Translations under genes and position numbers: made by a program
Part shown: one piece after another, positions 9,355 through 16,761 of the stretch
How positions within the stretch are numbered: the stretch's first letter is position 1
Layout of the letters: every line of letters starts with the position of its first letter
Origin: an archaeon
GTDB lineage: Archaea > Nanobdellota > Nanobdellia > Woesearchaeales > GW2011-AR9
Length of the DNA: 49,445 bases
Assembly: GCA_023259115.1 (NCBI GenBank)
Contig: JAHFQW010000011.1
Coordinates: forward strand, 1-49,445
Direction of reading: 5' to 3'
The notes under the pieces: model-generated
Databases searched by the model: none
What the model was told of the DNA's origin: nothing
What the model saw: only the letters and a program-made list of their open reading frames with translations

Positions 9355-10866
9355 ATGAAATCCAAATTAAAATCTAAATTACTCTTGGTGGTATCTTGCC
9401 TCCTACTTCTCTCTTCTTTCGTTCTCGCTGACAACATCCTCATTTTGGGTGACTCTCACTACGCTGGAACATATGGTCATGAATTAGATACACTCCTCAA
9501 ACAAGCCGGCAACACCGTTGAGAGTTATGGCTGTGTTTCCGCATCTCCCATTTGGTACACCGAAGGGAAGAATCAATGTCAAAAATTAGTAGGTTCCACT
9601 ATTTCAGGTACAATTACAGAATACCCAACCCCCTCAATAAACACTCTGTTACAAAAAAAGTACAATCTAGTACTCATTTCATTGGGAGGAAATCTTGAAG
9701 CAAGTACCACATCCAAAGATGCTCGTGTTACACAAATCTCAAACTTAATTAAACCAATTGCCTCAAAAAACATCAAATGTATCTGGATTGGTCCGCCAGG
9801 GAAAAATGATCCTACAGAATCAATCTCTCGTGACACATTCTACACCCAACTCCAAGAAGCTCTCCAGAACCAATGTCAATTAATTGACTCCCGTCCCTAC
9901 GCAAAACTCAACAAAAATGAAATTCATTTCACTGACCAACAACGTCCCACGAATTGGGCCCACAGCGTCTACGATCAACTCCTTCCCCTCATCACTTTCA
10001 CAGGTCCACCCCTCTCCGCCATGGAAACCGATGACGAAACAAAAATTTATGCCCAATTTGAGAGTGAACCTCAAATTATAGAAGACACTTCTCTTCCCCA
10101 AGAAACCAATACCCTTGGATTCCAACCCGGAGTCACCCAAGCCTCTTCTCAAACAACTCAAAAAGCCTACTGTAATGATATCCCTCGCTGCCAACAACTC
10201 GATGAAGTCTGGACAAAACGTATTGGTAGTCTCATCAACCCTCAGCACGCCCAACAAATTTGGAATACCGCGCAGCAATCCTGGACCACATTTGAAGAAG
10301 TGTATAATCCCCTTCCTAACTCTTTTGCCCAATCATTTCCTACAACCACAACTCTTCCCATCCCAGAAGAACTTCTGACAAAGAAAGTCCAGCAGGATCT
10401 TGAAAATAATAAATATAATCAAGCATTTCTCACAAAAGTGAATACCATATCAAGCGAACTCAATATCAACCCTGCTCATCTCATCGCCGTCATGCGTTTT
10501 GAATCAGGATTTAAACCCTGTGCCAAAAATAAACTAAGCGGTGCCACTGGATTGATTCAATTTCTCGAATCCACTGCAAAAAAACTTAAAACAACCACTA
10601 AAGAATTATGCGATATGACTAGACTAAAACAGCTTGACTACGTTGAAAAATATTTCCTCATTTTCAAACATAAACTTCGTCCTAATAATTTTGGCGACGT
10701 TGCCATGGCTGTATTTTGGCCTCGAGCCATAGGAAAAGAGGATTCCTATGTCTTATTCAACCAAGGAACGAAAGCCTACACCGGCAATGCCGCATTAGAT
10801 CGTGACCATGACGGCTCCATCACTAGGGTCGAATACATCAATTTTGTAATTAAACGCAGTCAATAA
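9355..10866 (+). CDS. Secreted SGNH-hydrolase / lytic transglycosylase fusion with EF-hand
   Basis: This 503-residue exported enzyme has a signal peptide (1-25, cut after VLA). An SGNH-type hydrolase domain follows (about 27-215): block I GDSH with S34, block III G111-G112-N113, and H191 in EIHFT. The acid of block V is N188 rather than Asp. Residues about 273-321 hold a Cys-containing module (CxxxxxCxQLDEVW...) also present in the next gene. Residues about 360-470 form a lysozyme-like SLT domain with the catalytic glutamate E383 in MRFESGF and the GATGLIQF motif (396-403). The C-terminus carries a canonical EF-hand loop D482-x-D484-x-D486-G-x-I-x-x-x-E493, probably binding calcium. Family knowledge: SLT domains cleave the MurNAc-GlcNAc bond of peptidoglycan, and SGNH domains often remove acyl groups from sugars. 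The natural target is therefore bacterial murein. Confidence 0.85.
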   Translation: MKSKLKSKLLLVVSCLLLLSSFVLADNILILGDSHYAGTYGHELDTLLKQAGNTVESYGCVSASPIWYTEGKNQCQKLVGSTISGTITEYPTPSINTLLQKKYNLVLISLGGNLEASTTSKDARVTQISNLIKPIASKNIKCIWIGPPGKNDPTESISRDTFYTQLQEALQNQCQLIDSRPYAKLNKNEIHFTDQQRPTNWAHSVYDQLLPLITFTGPPLSAMETDDETKIYAQFESEPQIIEDTSLPQETNTLGFQPGVTQASSQTTQKAYCNDIPRCQQLDEVWTKRIGSLINPQHAQQIWNTAQQSWTTFEEVYNPLPNSFAQSFPTTTTLPIPEELLTKKVQQDLENNKYNQAFLTKVNTISSELNINPAHLIAVMRFESGFKPCAKNKLSGATGLIQFLESTAKKLKTTTKELCDMTRLKQLDYVEKYFLIFKHKLRPNNFGDVAMAVFWPRAIGKEDSYVLFNQGTKAYTGNAALDRDHDGSITRVEYINFVIKRSQ

Positions 10867-10898
10867 AAAATTATTTAAACCATATAATTCCCTAAACC

Positions 10899-12851
10899 AT
10901 GTCAAAATCAAAAATAATTACCTCTCTCTTTCTTTTAATGTTATGCACCTCTATTTTCTCACTCGCACAAGACTCTCCTTCTTCATCTGATAACCAAGAC
11001 TACGAAGAAGGTGATGAAGTGAGCACAACAACCGCTAACGGTTTTGGTCCCTCTCAACAAACATCCGCCACAACTAATCCTCTCTCATTCTTTTCCTGTC
11101 TTGACACTCAACAATGTAAACAACTCGATGAAGTCTGGGCGTTACGTATCAGTTCTTTTGTCAATCCAATTCATAATTCCCAGGCATGGGATGTCTTCAC
11201 CCAACCTCCTCAATGGAAATCATTTCAAGATCTCTACACTCCTCAACCATTCACTCCCTCTTCTCCTAACGCCCCTTCCACATCACCCTTCATTGAATAC
11301 CCTCAAAGTGGTAACTGTCTCACGCTTGCTTTTTCCAATTCACAAAGTGAAGACGCATCCAAACGTACCTCCATTAATTTTCAAGGACAATCTCTGAGCG
11401 TCAATAAAATCATTGCCCCTCTCTTCAAGCAAATTGATTTAGAAATCACTGCCGCTCATCTCTCCTACTCATTTAGTCGCCTCGCCACCGGAAAATGGCG
11501 CTGCGTCAATTCCCCTATTATCCACATCATCAACCCTACCACTTGCGAAACCAATAAAGGAAAAATAGCTCGCAGCAAACACAGCTTTGGCATTGCCATT
11601 GACATCAATCCTGCTCAAAATCCTTTTTGCACAAAAGCTGCAGATAACAAATATTACCAGAATAGCAATGAATGTCATCCCACGATTCCCCCTGAAGTTG
11701 TAGCCATCTTCAAATCTCATGATTTTCGTTGGGGTGGCGACTGGGATAACGCCAAAGATTACATGCACTTTGATTGGAAAGGTAACATCGGCGACTTCAA
11801 TGGAGATGGCACGATAGAATCCTGTGGTACCCAACCAACTCCAACATCACCATCTTCCCCTGCTCCCTCAACCTCTTCTCCAACCGCTCCCACCGGCAAA
11901 GCATGGGAACAATACACCACTCAACAAGCATGGTATGAAGCACTCACCTTGCGTAATATACAAGGAAAAACCGTCATCACCAAAATCCCCTCCAATGGCA
12001 AAGACGATGCATTCAACAGAATTGACACCGGCCGCGACACCATACTCTTTGCACCCGCAACAACAGACTTCACAAAACCCGTAGACATACTATATTTCTT
12101 TCATGGCCTTGGCGGTTTTGGTCTTGATATGTATGAACGTGTCATTCCCCAAGCAAAAATCCTCTCTGAGAAAAACAAAAATGTTGTAATTATTTTTCCT
12201 GAACTCCCCTGGTCACGTGGTACATTCTCAGAAGACAAACCCAATTCACAAAACCCTCGTATCCAAGGACGTGAATCACTCGCCTGGAACGGCCAAGATT
12301 CTAATTTCCTACAATTTCATCAAGATATCCTACAAATTCTCAATCAACAATTCGCTAATAATAATTTTCAAAAAGGTAAAATAATCCTAGTTGGTCACAG
12401 TAACGGCGGCTCCGCCCTTGGTCAAGCAGCAAAACAAGGCGCTCTCAATAGTATCAACCCTGATGTCATCACCTTCTCCGATGCAGATTACAAATGGCAA
12501 AGCCAATTAGCAGCACAGAACGTGTGGGATAATTATGTCAAAAATAACCCTCAAGTCGAATTAAACTTACTCGTCCAATCATCTCCCGATGCGGAAGGCC
12601 AAAAACCATTTAAATACGCCCAAGAATTCTTATCAGCAAATAATTTTGTGCTCAATTCTAATCAACAAACACAACATTTTCCTCCCAACCTCAATTATGT
12701 TCCTCTCACAAGATCAGAACTCCAAACACTTCCCGTAACCACCGATTCACCCCATCGCAAAACCCCTGATACCTCAAATCACGCATACATCGCTCGAATG
12801 TCTATTGTCTGGACCATGACCCATGACCAAACTCTGAGCGTAACAAGTTAA
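10899..12851 (+). CDS. Secreted M15-type peptidase / alpha-beta hydrolase fusion
   Basis: This 650-residue exported protein has a signal peptide (1-23) and then the Cys-containing 'CxQLDEVW' module at about 67-117, as in the preceding protein. An M15 (VanY/Ply-like) zinc peptidase domain covers about 160-295, with ligands H228 and D235 in SKHSFGIAIDIN and H290 in YMHFDW. An EF-hand-like loop follows (D299-x-N301-x-D303-G-x-I306), then a Pro/Ser/Thr linker. The last domain (about 335-640) is an alpha/beta hydrolase with the nucleophile elbow G499-H-S501-N-G-G and an oxyanion-type HGLGG motif. M15 enzymes cut D-Ala or L-Ala-D-Glu bonds of peptidoglycan stems; the hydrolase substrate is unknown. 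It lies 32 nt after the transglycosylase gene and is presumably in the same transcript. Both murein bond types (glycan and peptide) are thus covered by adjacent genes. Confidence 0.85.
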   Translation: MSKSKIITSLFLLMLCTSIFSLAQDSPSSSDNQDYEEGDEVSTTTANGFGPSQQTSATTNPLSFFSCLDTQQCKQLDEVWALRISSFVNPIHNSQAWDVFTQPPQWKSFQDLYTPQPFTPSSPNAPSTSPFIEYPQSGNCLTLAFSNSQSEDASKRTSINFQGQSLSVNKIIAPLFKQIDLEITAAHLSYSFSRLATGKWRCVNSPIIHIINPTTCETNKGKIARSKHSFGIAIDINPAQNPFCTKAADNKYYQNSNECHPTIPPEVVAIFKSHDFRWGGDWDNAKDYMHFDWKGNIGDFNGDGTIESCGTQPTPTSPSSPAPSTSSPTAPTGKAWEQYTTQQAWYEALTLRNIQGKTVITKIPSNGKDDAFNRIDTGRDTILFAPATTDFTKPVDILYFFHGLGGFGLDMYERVIPQAKILSEKNKNVVIIFPELPWSRGTFSEDKPNSQNPRIQGRESLAWNGQDSNFLQFHQDILQILNQQFANNNFQKGKIILVGHSNGGSALGQAAKQGALNSINPDVITFSDADYKWQSQLAAQNVWDNYVKNNPQVELNLLVQSSPDAEGQKPFKYAQEFLSANNFVLNSNQQTQHFPPNLNYVPLTRSELQTLPVTTDSPHRKTPDTSNHAYIARMSIVWTMTHDQTLSVTS

Positions 12852-12923
12852 TCTTAGAGCAATTCACAAGAACGTGAGAAATATAATAAACTGCCTAAGT
12901 TATAGAACCTTTATATCCCATAA

Positions 12924-13400
12924 TTAATTTTGTTTTCGATGATCTCCTCTATTTTGCTCAATCAATTGTTCTAACACATCCAAAATCTCTTGCGGCTGAT
13001 CAATACTCTCAAACTCAAATGCATTCTCCTTATCTGATCCTCGTAAATAAATAGTACCATAATTCAATAATCTTTGCAATCTATTCTGATGAATATTTAA
13101 ATCCGTTGCAAACCCCAAAGGTCTAAAATAAACATTCTTCGTTGACTGTTGTACAATCCCTCGAATAATAATGATCTTTGTTGAAGTAATCTTGTACTGT
13201 GTCACTAACCTAGATATCTCTGTATATATTATAATAAACAACACTAAAAGCAGTAAAAAATATTGTATATAATTTGCAAGAAAAATTCGCTTTAAATACA
13301 TTCCTCCTAAAAATAGCAATAACAAAAACCCGCAAAAATATTCTATAAAAAATACTTTGCGCGACTTACGCAATGTAAATAATACTTGATCTCCACCCAT
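12924..13400 (-). CDS. Membrane protein with bacterial PH (bPH2/DUF304-like) domain
   Basis: The 158-residue protein starts at MGGDQVLF. A longer frame exists upstream, but the TATA box at 13423-13430 sits 26-27 nt before this ATG, favouring the shorter, leaderless form. Two adjacent hydrophobic helices (about residues 20-62) precede a segment with YKITSTKIIIIRGI, the pattern of bPH2 (YdbS/YdbT-like) domains, which hold a PH fold on the inner face of the membrane. The role of these proteins is mostly unknown; envelope homeostasis is often suggested. The gene converges with the 10899 gene and diverges from the DNA glycosylase gene. Confidence 0.65.
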   Translation of the reverse strand: MGGDQVLFTLRKSRKVFFIEYFCGFLLLLFLGGMYLKRIFLANYIQYFLLLLVLFIIIYTEISRLVTQYKITSTKIIIIRGIVQQSTKNVYFRPLGFATDLNIHQNRLQRLLNYGTIYLRGSDKENAFEFESIDQPQEILDVLEQLIEQNRGDHRKQN

Positions 13401-13422
13401 TATTTCTCTAAACGTAAAAAAC

Positions 13423-13430
13423 TTTATATA
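13423..13430 (-). promoter_or_regulatory. TATA box of the PH-domain gene
   Basis: On the minus strand this reads TATATAAA, centred about 26.5 nt before the ATG at 13400. It decides the start of that gene. Confidence 0.55.
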
Positions 13431-13495
13431 TCTTGTGCTAGAATAACTTCTCAATCCACTTTTTGGAAATCATAAAAACCCTCTTTACATTCAAA

Positions 13496-14299
13496 ATGCC
13501 CGAACTCCCCGAAGTCGAAACCGTTGTAAGACAACTTCAACAAAAAATTCTCCTCAAAACAATATCTCACCTCAAAAGTTACGACTCTCTCGTCATTGAC
13601 CCCAAACTCACTAAACTCAAAAATATTCGCATAACCAATATCTCTCGCCGCGCTAAATATATCCTCCTAAGCCTGCAAAATACACAATCTATTCTCATTC
13701 ATCTACGCATGACCGGCCATTTTCACTTTGTTTCAAAAAATGACTCCTCCCAAGCCTATCGGAAATATTGTGTTGCCAAAATACACTTCACCGATGGTTC
13801 TCTGCTCAGCTACAATGCCATTCGTCGATTCGAACGCATGCAACTCCTCTCCTCAACACAGCTCCGCGAAAAACTCTCCTCTCTTGGTCCCGAACCTCTC
13901 GATCCATCCTACACAGCAGATATATTTACCAGACACATCCGTAAAAGTCCCAACGCTCTCATCAAAAATAAACTCCTAGACCAAACACTTATCGCTGGAA
14001 TTGGTAACATTTACGCTCAAGAAGCCCTCTATCATGCATCAATTCTTCCGCAATCACAAATCAAAACAGTCTCTACAAAATCCCTAAAACAACTCCATAC
14101 CCAACTTCGTCTAATCTTAACCAAATCCATTCAAAACGGTGGAACTACAGTTAATAACTATACCCACCTCGATGGCAAAGGCGACTTTCAAGATCTTTTA
14201 GCAGTATATCAAAAAGACTTTTGCCCAAAACAACATCCTATCACTCGTCTTGCCCTTGCCGGAAGGGGGACCTATTATTGTCCTATCTGTCAAAAGTAA
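13496..14299 (+). CDS. mutM: Formamidopyrimidine-DNA glycosylase (Fpg/MutM)
   Basis: This 267-residue base-excision repair enzyme removes oxidised purines and nicks at the abasic site. The start must be at 13496, because the mature chain needs Pro2 as catalytic nucleophile, and MPELPEVETV is exactly the family N-terminus (an upstream in-frame ATG at 13463 would bury it). Further marks are E3, the RRAKYILL segment with the catalytic lysine, HLRMTGHF, GGTTVNNY, and the C-terminal zinc finger with AGRGTYYCPICQ. In the finger the first pair reads C-P-K-Q-H instead of the usual C-x2-C, so one ligand is probably His or the finger is altered. Fpg is common in bacteria and sparse in archaea, so gene transfer is likely. 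Confidence 0.92.
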   Translation: MPELPEVETVVRQLQQKILLKTISHLKSYDSLVIDPKLTKLKNIRITNISRRAKYILLSLQNTQSILIHLRMTGHFHFVSKNDSSQAYRKYCVAKIHFTDGSLLSYNAIRRFERMQLLSSTQLREKLSSLGPEPLDPSYTADIFTRHIRKSPNALIKNKLLDQTLIAGIGNIYAQEALYHASILPQSQIKTVSTKSLKQLHTQLRLILTKSIQNGGTTVNNYTHLDGKGDFQDLLAVYQKDFCPKQHPITRLALAGRGTYYCPICQK

Positions 14300-14372
14300 A
14301 AGCAAAACTCTTTCTTGACATTTTCCACTCAAAAATAACATTTAAATACTTCCTAAATATCCTCCCTATACC

Positions 14373-14687
14373 ATGCTTCGCAATCTCTTAAAAAAACTCG
14401 TCTGGAAAAAATCAGAACAAATTAAAACTAAACCTCTCAAAAAACAATCTACGCCCAAAGAATCAGTAAAGAAGTTATCCTCATCAACCGCACCAAATCG
14501 TTTTCTCAAATTTTATCATCAAAACAAATCTCGCTTAAATGTTGAACGCCGTGGTTCATACAAAGACCGTAAAGCTCACGGCATCTGTGTCCGCTGTCAA
14601 AAAAAATCCCTTCCTTATATTGTCTTCTGTGAATACCATCAGCGTAAACAAAAAAGTTATAACTTAAAAGCGCGTATGGCACAATGA
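14373..14687 (+). CDS. Small basic zinc-finger-like protein
   Basis: This 104-residue, lysine/arginine-rich protein carries one metal-binding pattern in its second half: C-V-R-C at about residues 69-72 and C-E-Y-H at about 88-91. The preceding LNVERRGSYKDRKAHGIC and the KQKSYNLKARM tail are strongly basic. This suggests nucleic-acid or ribosome binding, but I know no named family. A TATA-like TTTAAATA at 14341-14348 lies about 28 nt before the ATG, supporting a leaderless start. It stands alone between Fpg and the convergent metallophosphoesterase. Confidence 0.7.
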   Translation: MLRNLLKKLVWKKSEQIKTKPLKKQSTPKESVKKLSSSTAPNRFLKFYHQNKSRLNVERRGSYKDRKAHGICVRCQKKSLPYIVFCEYHQRKQKSYNLKARMAQ

Positions 14688-14703
14688 ATTTAAAAATATT
14701 ATT

Positions 14704-15411
14704 TCACTTTCCCACATCTTTAACCTTCCCAAAATAAAAAACTTCTCCTCTGCTCACAACATACACTTCAAACCTAATCACATCTTCTAAAAATGGACTC
14801 AACACGTTCTCTTTGAGAACATCCGTTCCTTCCAGCAATGGATTAAAACTCGGAACAGCAATCACTTCCCTCCCCCTCCACTTTCCCCTCAAAAAACATT
14901 TATACTTTTCTCGCTTCCCCCCCTCACGTATCGTAATCGCTGGATGTTCATGCCCCACAATAATTCGTTTCACCTCTTTTGAAACATCAACAATCTTATC
15001 CCCGTGAACAACTAATATATCCCTCACACGATATTCTTTCACTATCTTCACCCCTCTCCTCTCAATAATTGGCGCTAGAATTGGATCATGATTTCCTCGC
15101 ACAATAATCACCTCCATCCCTGATTTCTGCAAAAAATCTATCACCTCCATAACCTCTCGCCACTCCTGTTTAAGCGCTTTGCCAAACTCATGCTTTACAT
15201 CCCCATTAAGAATAATTTTGATAGGTTTTACCTCGCCAACCATCTTCTCCAGGAGTTCCATTATCTCTTTTGTTTGAAATCGCGGGACAAGAATCCCTCG
15301 CTGTTGCAATGCTTCTTCATAGCCAATATGCAAATCATTAATAATTAAAATCCTCTCTTTTCGTAAAAACAACCCACAATTAACAATCTCTATATCCTTG
15401 CTAATTTCCAT
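14704..15411 (-). CDS. Archaeal calcineurin-like metallophosphoesterase
   Basis: This 235-residue protein shows the full set of metallophosphoesterase motifs in order: DLHIG, GDVKHE, GNHDP, VVHGDK and GHEHP, which bind two metal ions. The layout is that of the archaeal MJ0037-like group of phosphoesterases, related to SbcD/Mre11 nucleases but without their capping domains. The substrate is unknown (phosphodiesters or nucleotides). The start at 15411 is backed by the palindromic TATA box at 15435-15442, which also serves the tRNA-Asn gene in the other direction. The gene converges on the 14373 gene with 16 nt between stops. Confidence 0.85.
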   Translation of the reverse strand: MEISKDIEIVNCGLFLRKERILIINDLHIGYEEALQQRGILVPRFQTKEIMELLEKMVGEVKPIKIILNGDVKHEFGKALKQEWREVMEVIDFLQKSGMEVIIVRGNHDPILAPIIERRGVKIVKEYRVRDILVVHGDKIVDVSKEVKRIIVGHEHPAITIREGGKREKYKCFLRGKWRGREVIAVPSFNPLLEGTDVLKENVLSPFLEDVIRFEVYVVSRGEVFYFGKVKDVGK

Positions 15412-15434
15412 TTATCGCTTTACGCAAAGAAATC

Positions 15435-15442
15435 TTTATAAA
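15435..15442. promoter_or_regulatory. Shared palindromic TATA box (phosphoesterase and tRNA-Asn)
   Basis: TTTATAAA is its own reverse complement. Its centre lies about 27.5 nt from the minus-strand ATG at 15411 and about 30.5 nt from the tRNA-Asn 5' end at 15469. No other TATA-like element lies between the two genes, so one box probably serves both directions. Confidence 0.55.
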
Positions 15443-15468
15443 TGAATTGTCTGTTTTCCTAACCAGTT

Positions 15469-15597
15469 GCCCCCGTGGCTCAGCGGTTAGAGCGGATGGC
15501 TGTTATTCCTTATAACATAAGGGAAAGAGACCATCAGGTCACCAGCGGTTCTTAGAACTAATCTAAGATTCGGTGAATTCAAATCTGGTCGGGGGCG
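15469..15597 (+). tRNA. tRNA-Asn(GUU) with two introns (anticodon loop and T arm)
   Basis: Exons are 15469-15505, 15530-15545 and 15578-15597, giving a 73-nt mature tRNA without encoded CCA. Acceptor GCCCCCG pairs fully with CGGGGGC. The D stem is GCTC/GAGC. The anticodon stem is GATGG/CCATC with loop CTGTTAA after splicing (GUU at 15502-15504). T stem ACCAG/CTGGT pairs fully, with loop TTCAAAT and discriminator G. Intron 1 (15506-15529, 24 nt) is at the usual 37/38 site; its inner stem is 15507-15513 with 15517-15523. Intron 2 (15546-15577, 32 nt) lies between positions 53 and 54; a CACC/GGTG central helix (15540-15543 with 15572-15575) and 3-nt bulges place both cuts exactly at the exon ends. 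Confidence 0.9.
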
Positions 15598-15600
15598 CTC

Positions 15601-15609
15601 TTTTTTTTT
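15601..15609 (+). terminator. T-tract after tRNA-Asn
   Basis: Nine consecutive T residues begin 4 nt after the tRNA 3' end, as expected for archaeal T-rich termination. The following stretch to 15784 holds only a weak CCTCA/TGAGG hairpin near 15719-15738 and no recognisable gene. Confidence 0.6.
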
Positions 15610-15784
15610 CAAATAAAAAATTTGAGCATAAACTTCATCACAAAATTCAATTTCACTTCAAAGAAAAATTCTCAGACTACCCCGCAGAATTAAAAAATAA
15701 TATTATTAACGGTATAATCCTCAGCGGTTATCTTGAGGTTTTTCCATGAAAATAAATCTTCAGCCAGATTTCCAAAAATACACT

Positions 15785-16063
15785 CTACTTCCTCAATCCT
15801 TCCTCATACACTTCTGTGGCAATCCTCTCCATCAACGCCATATCTTCACATTTTTTAAACACCAACTCTCCATATTGATGAACAATAACCTCAATCCCCT
15901 CAACCAAAATAACTAACACGATCGGTGTCTCAAGCATCACTTCATATTTCTTCGCAATTTTCTTCAAATCAAGTACACCTTGCGTACGTAATTTAGCAGA
16001 ATACGCCGCTCGAGTCTTACATTTCCCGAGTGTGAAATCAACCATCTTCAGTTTCTCATCCAT
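15785..16063 (-). CDS. Hypothetical protein, 92 residues
   Basis: The frame is open further upstream, but that part would overlap the divergent membrane-protein gene. The ATG at 16063 (MDEKLKMVDF) follows a shared TATA-like element at 16101-16108, with a leader of about 15 nt. The protein has charged, probably helical ends and a hydrophobic beta-like centre (TPIVLVILVEGIEVIV). No family recognised and no catalytic motif seen. The start is uncertain; another in-frame ATG is at 16123. Confidence 0.5.
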   Translation of the reverse strand: MDEKLKMVDFTLGKCKTRAAYSAKLRTQGVLDLKKIAKKYEVMLETPIVLVILVEGIEVIVHQYGELVFKKCEDMALMERIATEVYEEGLRK

Positions 16064-16152
16064 TTTATTTATAAACTTATTCTCTGCAACAATCGAAGCA
16101 TTTATATACTCAAAACATTTCATTAAGTCATATAAAAGAGGTGAATCAGAGT

Positions 16153-16518
16153 ATGGTATCCAAACGTAGTTCCACAACATCTGTCGAAATACATCAACTA
16201 GCTCATTATGCTTTCTTCGCAGGTTTGATTGTTGCCCTTGGCGCAGCATTCTTACGAACCTATATCGAACCAGTTATTCTTGTAACCACGCTTGCTACGC
16301 TAGGTTTAATCGTTGGCTTATTTAATCTCACTGCCAAAGAAACCATTCCTTTTTTAACTGCCGCTATTGCGTTAATGCTTGCCGGTATCGTCAATTTAGG
16401 TCTAATTCCTTTTTTTGGTGGATGGCTTCGTTCCGCTCTTCAAAATATAGTCGTTTTCGTCGTTCCAGGCGCAATCTTATTAGGTATGAAAACAATTTGG
16501 AAACTAGCTCGGGATTAA
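16153..16518 (+). CDS. Small integral membrane protein
   Basis: This 121-residue protein has about four hydrophobic helices (residues about 16-36, 38-56, 62-82 and 92-114 from this ATG) separated by short charged turns and ends KLARD. I chose the ATG at 16153 over a GTG at 16141 because the sequence around 16137-16144 (GAGGTGA) makes a good ribosome-binding site for the later codon, and the GTG would lie inside that site. A TATA-like TTTATATA is at 16101-16108. No family function is recognised. Confidence 0.7.
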   Translation: MVSKRSSTTSVEIHQLAHYAFFAGLIVALGAAFLRTYIEPVILVTTLATLGLIVGLFNLTAKETIPFLTAAIALMLAGIVNLGLIPFFGGWLRSALQNIVVFVVPGAILLGMKTIWKLARD

Positions 16519-16647
16519 TCTTCTTATCTCTTATTTTTTCTCTTTTTCACTCATTTTAAGCCAAAATTTCCCTTCTTTCCAAAAATTCAAAAAACTTAAA
16601 AACCCCTCTCTCACTCCTCTCATAATTAATAATAAGTGGTGCATTTG

Positions 16648-16761
16648 ATGAACAAAAAAAACATGGATTGTCCTTCCTGCAAATATCGGTTCCTCTCAGT
16701 CTCTTTTACCGGCGTCAGCTCTATCTTCTGTCCGTATTGTAATAATAGAATAAAATCTTAA
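16648..16761 (+). CDS. 37-residue zinc-ribbon microprotein
   Basis: This very short gene reads MNKKNMDCPSC and ends FCPYCNNRIKS, with two C-x2-C knuckles (C8/C11 and C28/C31) 16 residues apart. That is the pattern of a minimal zinc ribbon, as in transcription or ribosome-associated factors. A GGTG ribosome-binding-like site lies 8 nt before the ATG. The stop abuts the stop of the convergent repressor gene. The regular CPxC spacing makes chance unlikely, but no expression evidence is available. Confidence 0.55.
   Translation: MNKKNMDCPSCKYRFLSVSFTGVSSIFCPYCNNRIKS

Noticed and set aside
9880-10332. 150-codon open frame on the minus strand
   Set aside because: It is antisense to the SGNH/SLT gene, whose domains are clear; no initiation signals are seen.
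13463-13495. Upstream in-frame ATG of the Fpg gene
   Set aside because: It would add 11 residues before the catalytic Pro2, which must be at the mature N-terminus.
16064-16249. N-terminal extension of the 15785 gene
   Set aside because: It would overlap the well-supported start and ribosome-binding site of the 16153 gene and cross the common promoter.
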